Shown piece by piece: positions 36,801 through 42,829 of a DNA stretch of 42,829 bases. A model generated the notes under the pieces. The model had not been told where the DNA came from, did not search any database, and saw only the letters and a list, made by a program, of their open reading frames with translations. The DNA comes from Okeania sp. SIO2B3. GTDB taxonomy: Bacteria > Cyanobacteriota > Cyanobacteriia > Cyanobacteriales > Microcoleaceae. Position 1 is the first letter of the stretch. The number at the start of each line of letters is the position of its first letter. The position numbers and the translations under genes are program-made. The stretch is from positions 1-42,829 of the forward strand of contig NZ_JAAHGH010000062.1 in the NCBI RefSeq assembly GCF_010672525.1. Direction: 5' to 3'.

Positions 36801-37130
36801 ATCCAAAAATGTATCTCCTTTGTCAGGAGTTTGTACTAATAAACTTATCTGATTAACAACGTCTACTTGTTTTTTCTTGTTTAAAACAGATTGAATTTTT
36901 TTTATTTGGGATACTTTGAGAATTTTATCTAATTTCTGATTAATAATTTCATCACAGTCAATCCCTAATAATTCCTGAGTATTTTTACTACTTTGTAAAA
37001 TAATTAATTCTGGCTCTTTTAGTACCAAGAGTATTCCGTGAGGCTGAATTGCACCAGGAATATGAATTGCTTCCCGGTCACAGCTAATTAGATTGGTTTC
37101 TGACGATTTTACCCATTCAATAATATTCAT
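33888..37130 (-). CDS. Bacteriophytochrome with PAS, GGDEF and EAL domains (light-linked c-di-GMP enzyme)
   Basis: A 1080-residue photoreceptor. PAS (1-~115) carries the BphP-type cysteine C17 in ISCDREAIHIPGAIQPHG. GAF (~125-310) has D210 in YPAMDIP (the PASDIP position) and H263, but the Cph1-type GAF cysteine is V262 (RSVSPVHIEYL). Biliverdin on C17 is therefore expected rather than phycocyanobilin. A PHY region follows (~330-510), then a PAS domain (~525-650), GGDEF (736-740, canonical GGDEF, no RxxD I-site just before) and EAL (E869-I-L-L; DDFGSGMSSFGYL at 991; KIDGSFIKDM). Both cyclic-di-GMP domains keep key residues, so it could make or degrade c-di-GMP under red/far-red control. It stands alone on the minus strand. 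Confidence 0.93.
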   Translation of the reverse strand: MNIIEWVKSSETNLISCDREAIHIPGAIQPHGILLVLKEPELIILQSSKNTQELLGIDCDEIINQKLDKILKVSQIKKIQSVLNKKKQVDVVNQISLLVQTPDKGDTFLDGIIHRYNGVVILELEQKYYQSSKISFSNFYYLIRNSTYKLQSALNFEELIEFVVKEVRKITGFDRVMVYKFDKEMNGEVIAEDKQKDLESYLGLHYPAMDIPKQARKLYTLNCLRLIPDTNYQSIAIFPTNNPITNQPLDLSLSVLRSVSPVHIEYLKNMGVRATLSMSLIKDQKLWGLIACHHYLPKFVSYELRKACEFISQVMSVELVYKEHTEINYYYLQGLKKLKNNIIQSMTNSKNFLQGLVKEPNSLLNLVNAEGGVVCWGDNCTLLGKTPTAKNLKKLTSWLKTNINQEVFYTDSLAKIYPESENFKDIVSGLLVITINLSQKSYQVVWFRPEFIHTVNWGGNPKKIVKIYEKPEIRLSPRKSFELWKETVKLTSYPWQEQEIDVALELRSAIMLAALESSQEELRQSKELAQVTLKSIGDAVITTDAEGRIEGLNPIAEKLTGWSMMEARGLPVDRVFSVIKESTRLPIENQFEKAINSGMTFNIDADAVLIAKDGSEYAIDDSVAPIRNLAGEIIGAVLVFRDVTQERYLANQLLWQASHDQLTSLVNRHQFERELEQLLKLRDQKHNNHALCYLDLDQFKIVNDTCGHVAGDELLRQVSNLLESKVGKNNTLARLGGDEFGLLLHNIKLETAKQIANSLREEIMNYRFIWEEKVFRIGVSIGLVSIDSSTQEDLASVLSAADAACYAAKNLGRNRVHVYQVDDNELVRQRNQIEWAVKIPQALEDNSFCLYYQSIIPLIATDSVWEHREILLRLQDSSGKIISPMAFIPAAERYNLMNKIDRWVVSHVFAYLEQCFQQVKKLDCVYTINLSGDSINDEMFVEFLYQQFDSHQIRPQIICFEVTETLAIANLKKAEMFIRSLKELGCKFALDDFGSGMSSFGYLRNLPVDYIKIDGSFIKDMVDNPINCEIVEAINRIGDMMGMETIAEFVENEAILEKLQEIGVDYAQGYGIARPKPLIN

Positions 37131-37407
37131 AGCTATTTATTCAGTTATTTAATAAGGATTTGAAGATGGCATTGCTGAATGAACAAATATATGTGGGAGG
37201 TAAATCGCAAAATTTGAAGTATAGAATAGGGTTTCACGTTCACCTCAGTATTACAGAACATTATAGCTTATTTGAATGTTCTATTACCTATAATACCAAT
37301 TTGACAAATGAGCTAGGCTTTTTATTAGGAGTCATAAGTCATAAGTCAGGATGTAGCATAAAAACAAAAGTCAAAAGTAAGAAATAAGAAGTAAGAAGTA
37401 AGAAATA

Positions 37408-37529
37408 ATATCATGTTCGGATAATCAGTTATAAAAAACCTTTTCCATTTTAACTTTTCTTTTCCTTCAGCATAGCAGCATAGCTGCCTTCCTTCCTCCT
37501 AAGTGTAAGTATTCAACCGAACATGATAT
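37408..37529. mobile_element. Family H miniature element, perfect 13-bp ends
   Basis: ATATCATGTTCGG and CCGAACATGATAT are perfect reverse complements, 122 bp apart end to end. A diverged copy is at about 39405-39532 (left ATATTGTGTCAGGATAA, right CCGGACATGATAT). Both share GTTATAAAAAA-AC just inside the left end. Flanks are low-complexity AAGAAGTA-type DNA, so a target duplication cannot be told from tandem repeats. Confidence 0.7.
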
Positions 37530-37911
37530 AAGAAGTAAGAAGAAAATTATAGTGGTCAATAGGAGTCAAGGATTCAGCAAGTATTTATGCTTAATATTTA
37601 ACTAAGAATTTGACTCCCGATCAAGGTAAATGAAGATAATTTATATAGTATAAATACTTAAGTAAGCTACGGATTTTATACTAATTTTAATATTACAAAT
37701 TGAAGTGCGGAATCTGGATTTTAACCTAAATTATTTAATTAATAATTATTAATTATTCGGTAACTTATCTTTTTAGTCAAAGGGATATCTCCTGTCATTT
37801 CAGTTATCAGTTATCAGTTATCAGTACCTCTGGAATAAGGAGGGTTGACATAAAGTACGAGTTATGGTTATTTGAATCTTCGGTTTAGGCTTAACCTGCA
37901 AAAAATGAAAG

Positions 37912-38110
37912 GTAAGCATTTCCTGCGGAATGCTGCGCAAACAGCTATTAGCGGTTAGCTGTAAGCTTTTTAATGAATGAAGCAAGTATTCGTTTAATTT
38001 CTACTACATTCTCAACCACAGATTCGTACTTTGAAGCTTTGATAAAATTGCTTTTTTATCCTTTAAAGGTAATAAAGCTGATAGCTGATAGCTGACTGCT
38101 GAATGCTTAC
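37912..38110. mobile_element. Family A element with exact 8-bp target duplication AATGAAAG
   Basis: Left terminus GTAAGCATTTCCTGCGGAAT, right terminus AGCTGACTGCTGAATGCTTAC; 199 bp. It is flanked by AATGAAAG at 37904-37911 and again at 38111-38118, an exact octamer. This is the second independent perfect duplication for the family and fixes its termini at GTAAGC...GCTTAC. It lies 23 bp from the 3' end of rsmG. Confidence 0.88.
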
Positions 38111-38133
38111 AATGAAAGTATTAAAGCTTGTTT

Positions 38134-38901
38134 TTAAGGTTTATGTAGATTATTCAAAGGTTTTTGACTAGGTACGCCAACTGGACGAGGATAATTTATC
38201 GGAGTTTTTTTTACTTTCTGCAAATATATACAATGACGAATACTGTTAGTTAAGGGAGTTTTAAATTCTTCAATAGTATGTATTTTTCCTCCCAAAAATT
38301 TGACAACTTCTCGTAAATTAGCCTGTTCATTAGTTGTAAAATTTCCCCGATATAAAATTGCCATGCCACCTATTTTTAACATTGGTAAAGCATATTCAGC
38401 ACAAACTATTGTAGGAGCAACGGCTCTTAAAAGAGCAAAATCGTAAATTTCTCTGTGTTTAAATATCCGACCAATTTGTTCAACTCTGTTAGTTAAAGTC
38501 AAACAATTTTTAATAGCTAAATCTGCCAGAATAGTTTCAATAAAATTAATTTTTTTACGTGTTGAATCTAGTAACGTAACAGTATATTGAGGTAAAGTAA
38601 TAGCAACTGGTAATCCTGGAAAACCTCCTCCTGTGCCAATATCAATAACCTTTTTTTCTTCTTGGGAATTAATCTGATTTTCTAAGATAAATTTAATGCC
38701 TCTGAGGGAATCCCAAAAATGTTTTTCCCAAAAATCTTCTGGGGTAGTAATTCTAGTTAAATTTAACTTTTTATTACCAATAAGAATCAACCGATAAAGT
38801 TGCTGAAATTGTTGTTGTTGTTCTGCTGTTGGTTGCCAATTTAATGTTTCCTGCCAAAGAGAATTCATCTCTGGCAATATCTCGTTATTATTATTATTCA
38901 T
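38134..38901 (-). CDS. rsmG: 16S rRNA (guanine527-N7)-methyltransferase
   Basis: A 255-residue SAM-dependent methyltransferase that modifies G527 of 16S rRNA; loss of the enzyme gives streptomycin tolerance in other bacteria. The SAM-binding motif VIDIGTGGGFPGLPVAI, the following TLLDSTRKKINFIE and the RAVAP segment match RsmG. The N-terminal part (QQQFQQLYRLILIGNKKLNLTRIT) is the usual NKxxNLT/S region. The C-terminal ~25 residues (NYPRPVGVPSQKPL) include the RPGxP-like ending of the family. The start ATG is the first; the DNA just upstream is a GAATAGG heptamer tract. A family A element lies just past the stop. Confidence 0.94.
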   Translation of the reverse strand: MNNNNNEILPEMNSLWQETLNWQPTAEQQQQFQQLYRLILIGNKKLNLTRITTPEDFWEKHFWDSLRGIKFILENQINSQEEKKVIDIGTGGGFPGLPVAITLPQYTVTLLDSTRKKINFIETILADLAIKNCLTLTNRVEQIGRIFKHREIYDFALLRAVAPTIVCAEYALPMLKIGGMAILYRGNFTTNEQANLREVVKFLGGKIHTIEEFKTPLTNSIRHCIYLQKVKKTPINYPRPVGVPSQKPLNNLHKP

Positions 38902-39599
38902 TTCGCTTTAGAGAACAGGGAATAGGGAATAGGGAATAGGGAATAAGCAACAGGTAATATAGTTTCACGGAAGTCGTAGGGGCGAATGGCATTCGTCCTT
39001 ACAAAAGCAATATTTTATGGATTCAACACTTTAACACTACAGTAATTTACGGAAATTATTTCACATCTAAAGTTTGAAACTATTTGTAATATAAAATCCG
39101 GTTATACAGTTATCGCACTTTCTACTTCCATGCAATGCAGACATAAAATGCCGGAATATCCTCAGATAATTCTAACTCTCATCCTTTCTTCCTACTGACT
39201 ACTAGACATCTCCAAAAATCCAAAATAAAATCAATTCTTATCCATAAGTTATCAATTATTTCTCCCTGTTGCCAGATGAGCTGTTGCCTGTTGCCTCTTT
39301 TCTGGAGATGTCTACTGACTACTGACTCCTGAGGACTGACTTCTCTCATCATACAATAACTAATTATCTGGATACTATATAACATTCTTTTTTTAATTGG
39401 TATAATATTGTGTCAGGATAAGAGCGTTATAAAAAAACTTTCTTCTTCTTCTCCTATTCTTCCTCTTCTTTCTTCCCTCCTGACTCCTGAGGACTCCGTA
39501 TTTATTTATCACTGTTCAACCGGACATGATATAATAGATCTTCATAGCAAACATTCATAAAAGAGGTAATTCTAAATTCTAAATTCTAAATTATTACCC
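38902..39599. repeat. Gene-free region with families I, G and H
   Basis: No gene seen. A GAATAGG heptamer tract is at 38906-38945, family I copy 2 at 38959-39083 (ends ATAGTTTCA and TGAAACTAT), family G copy 2 at 39203-39314, a family F end at about 39383-39404 and a diverged family H copy at 39405-39532. Confidence 0.6.
39203..39314. mobile_element. Family G miniature element, copy 2
   Basis: TAGACATCTCCA and TGGAGATGTCTA are perfect 12-bp reverse complements, 112 bp end to end. It is flanked by CTGACTAC on both sides (39195-39202 and 39315-39322). The octamer might be an 8-bp target duplication, but this phrase is common in the local heptamer-like DNA, so coincidence is possible. Copy 1 is at 690-793. 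Confidence 0.65.
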
Positions 39600-42500
39600 C
39601 TACTCCCTTCCATTTAATTTTTCACAAAGCTGACGATCGCTATCAGAAACATTAGGATTAGTTTGTAAATAATCACTCACCCAACTACAACCTTTTTCTA
39701 ACAAATCATCCAATGCCAAATTCCACAAAATAATAGTATTATCTCTGCTACCTGAAGCTAACAATTTACCATCAGAACTAAAATTAACACTCATCACACT
39801 ATCTCCATGACCGCTCAAAGTTTTCAATAAAGTTCCATCATCATCATCATCATTAAGACTCCATAACTTAACTTTACCATCATAACTAGATGAAGCAATT
39901 ACCTGACCATCTGGACTAAAACTAACACTGGTTACACTATCACTAGAACCTTTTAAAAAAGTTTTCAATAACTTGCCATTTATACTCCAGAGTTTAACCA
40001 TATTATCATAACTAGCGGTAGCGATCGCCTGACCATCAGGACTAAAACTTACCCCCAACACCCAATTATCGTGAGCAGGAATAGTTCTGAGCAACTTACC
40101 ATCTTGAGTCCAGAGTTTCACAGTACCATCATCGCTGGCAGAAGCAAGCATTTTACCATCGGGACTAAAACTAACACTATTGACCCATTTTTTATGACCA
40201 ACTAAAGTTTTAAGTAATTTACCTCTGCGGTTCCACAACTTAACTGTTTTATCTTTACTACCAGAAGCAATAATTTGATTGTTCGGACTAAAGCTAACAC
40301 TCATTACACTATCACTATGTCCGATAAGATTAATATTCTTAGAGATAGGATAAACAGAATGATAATTTATATTCCAATTCCAATCAACACAAATATTTCT
40401 GATAGCTTCTGAACAACATTGTAGTCTGGTTACAACTTCTGCTTGTACGGACGTTGCATGCAACGTTCGTACTGGGGCAATATTAGTCAAACTGCTATAT
40501 TTTCCCTCTTCAAAATATTGATTTGTAGAAAAATTGAACTGTGGCAGAAGGGTAAAATTATGGGGAAGTAAGGAAATAATTTTGCTCAGGGGAACTATGC
40601 AAAAATTACTTACTTTGACGAAACATTGAAGCTTAGTAGCAATATGATCTGTAACTTTTCCCTGTTGACTTAAATATAATTTAATTCTCCTGCTATTGAG
40701 ATCGAGAAACCGATCATTTTGACTGTATAGTTGCCAATACCTGGAATAATCAAGTAATTCTGAATTCCAGATTTTCTCTGGATAGTTAAGATACCACAAT
40801 TTTACTGTATTGTCATAACTACCAGAAGCGAGAATTTCACCATCTGGACTAAAATTTACACTTGCGACTCTATCTGTATGTCCCTGAAGAGTCTTGAGTA
40901 ACTTACCTGCACGACTCCATAGTTTAATTGTATTATCTTGAGATGCAGAAGCTAAGATATTACCATCTTGACTGAAAGTCACACCCAGAACTCTGTGTTT
41001 ATGTCCTCGTAGAATATTGAGAGAACTGTTTTTGAGACTCCACAATTTAATAGTTTTGTCATAACTTGCTGAAGCCAAGGTTTGACCATTGGGGCTAAAA
41101 CTAACCTGAGTAACTTTGTCTCCATGACCAGCAAAAGTCTTCAATAGACTTCCATCTCGGTTCCAAATTTTGATGGTATTATCCGCACTAGAGGAAGCTA
41201 TTATTTGACCATCAGGGGAAAAACTAGCACTGAGAACTTCTTGCTTATGCCCGATAATTTTAGTTTCGAGGATAACTCTGTTTCTAGAAAAGCGCCAAAT
41301 TTTAATTGTTTGGTCTCCACCTCCTGTAACTATCCTGCCACCATCAGGGGAAAAATTTACACTGTAGACTGGATAATTCTGATTGCCATTTCCATGGTTT
41401 AAAGTTGCCAATAGTCTGCCTCTAAGATTCCATAATTTGACAGTGCCATTTGCATTAGCAGCCGCAACGACCTGCCCATCTGGACTAAAACTAACCGAAT
41501 TGACAACTGCTTTGGTTTTAATTGTTCTGAGTAATTTTCCTGTTTTGCTCCAAATTTTGATTGTTTTGTCTTGGGAACCTGATGCTAATATTCTACTATC
41601 TGGACTGAAGCTGACTGCTGTTACTTCATCTCTATGACTTTTCAGGTTCAGAGGTTTAATTTCTGTTTGCTGAAGGTTCCATATTTTAACTGTGCGGTCA
41701 TGGGAAGCAGAAGCTAGATATTTTCCATCTGAGCTAAAACTAATTCTGCTGACACTATCTGTATGACCTTCTAATGTCTTTTCTAATTTGCCATCGTGGG
41801 TCCATAATTTAATAGTTTTATCTACACTAGCAGAAGCAATTAAATTACCTTCAGGTTGAAAAGTTACACTCCAAACTACATCACCATGTCCTTCTAAATG
41901 ATTATATTCTTTGACTCCATAAACTGCTTGTTGTAGGGAAGCTGCAATTCGATATTCGGTATCATTTGAAAGATGATTTTCACCTAATGATTGTTTGATA
42001 TTTGTCCATTTTTCACCTGCTCTGAGACTTTCTATCAGAGCATCAAATTTATAATCTGAAAAAAATAATGCTTCCGAAGCAGCAGTCATGCTATTAATAT
42101 CTGCTCGATATTTTTGAGCATCTGCCACCTGTTTTTGAAATATTGTTCTCTGCCAAAAACCTAGTGTGGCGATGGTTGACAGTGACATGGAAATAATTCC
42201 TACAATTGCTACTGCTAGTTGTCGTTTTAAGGCAATATTTAGTTGAGTTTGACTAATTATTTTTTCGCTTTCTGCTTGTTTTTTAGCGATTTCTGCTTGC
42301 TTAATTTCAACTTCAGCTTGGAGTAATCTCTCTTCTAAATTAAATCTTTGACGGATTGGTTTTACTAAATAATCATGAACTAGCTGGTAGTGTTTTTCAT
42401 GGGATTCTTTCCTGACAAATAATAATCCTGAATCTATTAAAATTTCTAAAATTAATTCTGGCAGATTAATTTCTTTACTCTCAATAAGATTAAGTTGATT

Positions 42501-42829
42501 TTTGGTGATTTTATCTAAATTATTATTAAATGTAGATAGCAAATTTTGTTTTGTAAATTGTTCAATTCTTTCTAATAATTCTGTCTGAGTTCGACTAGCT
42601 CTAGTTAAATTATCATTAGTCAGTGCAAACAAAATTTGCATGGTAGTTTCTTCATTTTTCTTTCCACAATCTACGATTACTTGCTCCAAAAACTTTTTAA
42701 TCAATTTTTCTTTGGCTTCTTGTGGATTAATGCCAAATTTTTGCTGAAATCTATCTAAGGTTTTAATAGGAGGTTTTTCTTCTTGTAGTTGACTTCCCAC
42801 TACTTGCAATTCAATCGGACGAATCTTGA
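39600..42829 (-). CDS. nSTAND-type protein with TM segment and 14 WD40 blades, partial (5' end outside window)
   Basis: At least 1075 residues; the frame stays open to the window edge and reads KIRPIELQVVGSQLQ at the left, so the true start and the NTPase domain are beyond 42829. (A TTG at 42809 is not believed to be the start.) The visible part begins with the end of an nSTAND1-like helical region (LVHDYLVKPIRQRFNLEER), then a coiled coil (~155-195: AEVEIKQAEIAKKQAESEK), a membrane segment (~198-218) and WD40 repeats. Nine blades (about 300-670) and five blades (about 828-1045) are separated by ~155 residues that do not resemble WD40. Fourteen blades suggest two seven-bladed propellers. Such STAND-WD40 proteins are sensors or scaffolds, and some act in defence or cell-death (inference). 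Confidence 0.9.
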   Translation of the reverse strand, partial: KIRPIELQVVGSQLQEEKPPIKTLDRFQQKFGINPQEAKEKLIKKFLEQVIVDCGKKNEETTMQILFALTNDNLTRASRTQTELLERIEQFTKQNLLSTFNNNLDKITKNQLNLIESKEINLPELILEILIDSGLLFVRKESHEKHYQLVHDYLVKPIRQRFNLEERLLQAEVEIKQAEIAKKQAESEKIISQTQLNIALKRQLAVAIVGIISMSLSTIATLGFWQRTIFQKQVADAQKYRADINSMTAASEALFFSDYKFDALIESLRAGEKWTNIKQSLGENHLSNDTEYRIAASLQQAVYGVKEYNHLEGHGDVVWSVTFQPEGNLIASASVDKTIKLWTHDGKLEKTLEGHTDSVSRISFSSDGKYLASASHDRTVKIWNLQQTEIKPLNLKSHRDEVTAVSFSPDSRILASGSQDKTIKIWSKTGKLLRTIKTKAVVNSVSFSPDGQVVAAANANGTVKLWNLRGRLLATLNHGNGNQNYPVYSVNFSPDGGRIVTGGGDQTIKIWRFSRNRVILETKIIGHKQEVLSASFSPDGQIIASSSADNTIKIWNRDGSLLKTFAGHGDKVTQVSFSPNGQTLASASYDKTIKLWSLKNSSLNILRGHKHRVLGVTFSQDGNILASASQDNTIKLWSRAGKLLKTLQGHTDRVASVNFSPDGEILASGSYDNTVKLWYLNYPEKIWNSELLDYSRYWQLYSQNDRFLDLNSRRIKLYLSQQGKVTDHIATKLQCFVKVSNFCIVPLSKIISLLPHNFTLLPQFNFSTNQYFEEGKYSSLTNIAPVRTLHATSVQAEVVTRLQCCSEAIRNICVDWNWNINYHSVYPISKNINLIGHSDSVMSVSFSPNNQIIASGSKDKTVKLWNRRGKLLKTLVGHKKWVNSVSFSPDGKMLASASDDGTVKLWTQDGKLLRTIPAHDNWVLGVSFSPDGQAIATASYDNMVKLWSINGKLLKTFLKGSSDSVTSVSFSPDGQVIASSSYDGKVKLWSLNDDDDDGTLLKTLSGHGDSVMSVNFSSDGKLLASGSRDNTIILWNLALDDLLEKGCSWVSDYLQTNPNVSDSDRQLCEKLNGRE
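40445..40472. repeat. Palindromic interspersed repeat inside the WD40 gene
   Basis: A near-perfect 28-bp palindrome centred on TTGCATGCAA (left arm GTACGGACGT, right arm ACGTTCGTAC). It falls in the non-WD40 insertion between blades 9 and 10 (about residue 780-788) and reads in frame (VRTLHATSVQ). The same core GACGTTGCATGCAACGTC is at 2498-2517 in non-coding DNA, with degenerate relatives at 26166-26190 and 31677-31705. Confidence 0.75.

Larger units (their letters stand above)
37131..38133. repeat. Gene-free region with families H, J and A
   Basis: No gene believed. A family F end (ATACCAATTTGACAAATG) is at about 37292; an open frame at 37160-37387 crosses it and is discounted. An inverted-repeat element (family H) is at 37408-37529, the inverted copy of family J at about 37581-37714, a partial family B end (ATTATTCGGTAAC) at about 37750 and a family A element at 37912-38110. 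Confidence 0.6.

Noticed and set aside
37160-37387. 75-codon open frame upstream of the phytochrome gene
   Set aside because: Contains a family F end and an AAGTAAGAAGT tract; no Shine-Dalgarno and no recognisable family.
39195-39322. 8-bp target duplication CTGACTAC around the second family G element
   Set aside because: Not claimed as proven, because the phrase CTGACTACTGACTCC is common in local simple-sequence DNA and the first copy has no matching flanks.

Overview
The window looks like chromosome from a filamentous, probably marine, nitrogen-fixing cyanobacterium of the Trichodesmium/Okeania/Hydrocoleum kind (inference). The reasons are AT-rich DNA with many GCGATCGC (HIP1) sites, cyanobacterial families (DUF1825, a biliprotein phytochrome, an nSTAND-WD40 protein, a nitrogenase-associated ArsC-like protein), and a low coding density. 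Gaps of 0.5 to 1.5 kb between single genes are filled with repeats. I saw no rRNA, tRNA or CRISPR array.

Layout. 1-5.7 kb: a CobW/COG0523 metal GTPase with a His-rich loop, the proofreading enzyme Dtd and a DUF1825 protein, separated by interspersed repeats. 5.7-10.1 kb: a bifunctional class A penicillin-binding protein (minus strand) and a TnpB-only IS200/IS605 element. 10.3-13.4 kb: tyrS and pyrF, separated by seven and a half tandem copies of a ~151-bp non-coding unit. 13.9-18.6 kb: a hypothetical protein, a DUF167 protein preceded by two nested miniature elements, a family 4 uracil-DNA glycosylase, a second and atypical TnpB-like gene, and a phosphoribosyltransferase. 19.5-25.6 kb: a small membrane protein and two bacterial dynamin-like GTPases separated by four ~250-bp tandem repeats. 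26.9-29.4 kb: what I read as the wreck of a pPIWI_RE (Argonaute-related) defence locus. It has an intact REase-like gene, a 126-bp tandem array copied from that gene's 3' end, and the C-terminal end of a pPIWI RNase H domain with a stop codon. 30.1-33.4 kb: a pentapeptide-repeat protein, an amino-acid-type periplasmic binding protein, and the nitrogenase-associated protein. 33.9-38.9 kb: a bacteriophytochrome with PAS, GGDEF and EAL domains, then rsmG. 39.6 kb to the end: an nSTAND protein with 14 WD40 blades, cut by the window edge.

The housekeeping genes are mostly solitary rather than in operons. The most distinctive content is the repeat landscape. At least nine families of short interspersed elements can be defined by eye, several with terminal inverted repeats. 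One family (here 'A') begins GTAAGC, has 8-bp target duplications (TTTAAGAC; AATGAAAG; ATTTTTAG/ATTTTGAG) and fits non-autonomous IS66-type elements. Family D elements carry AGGGTTTGCT ends. Family F elements have CCAATTTGA-type ends flanked by TA, as Tc1/IS630 MITEs do. Repeats have changed genes: one supplies the last codons and stop of a dynamin gene, one abuts the DUF167 start codon, a purine-rich heptamer tract encodes part of a signal peptide, and a palindromic repeat lies inside the WD40 gene.
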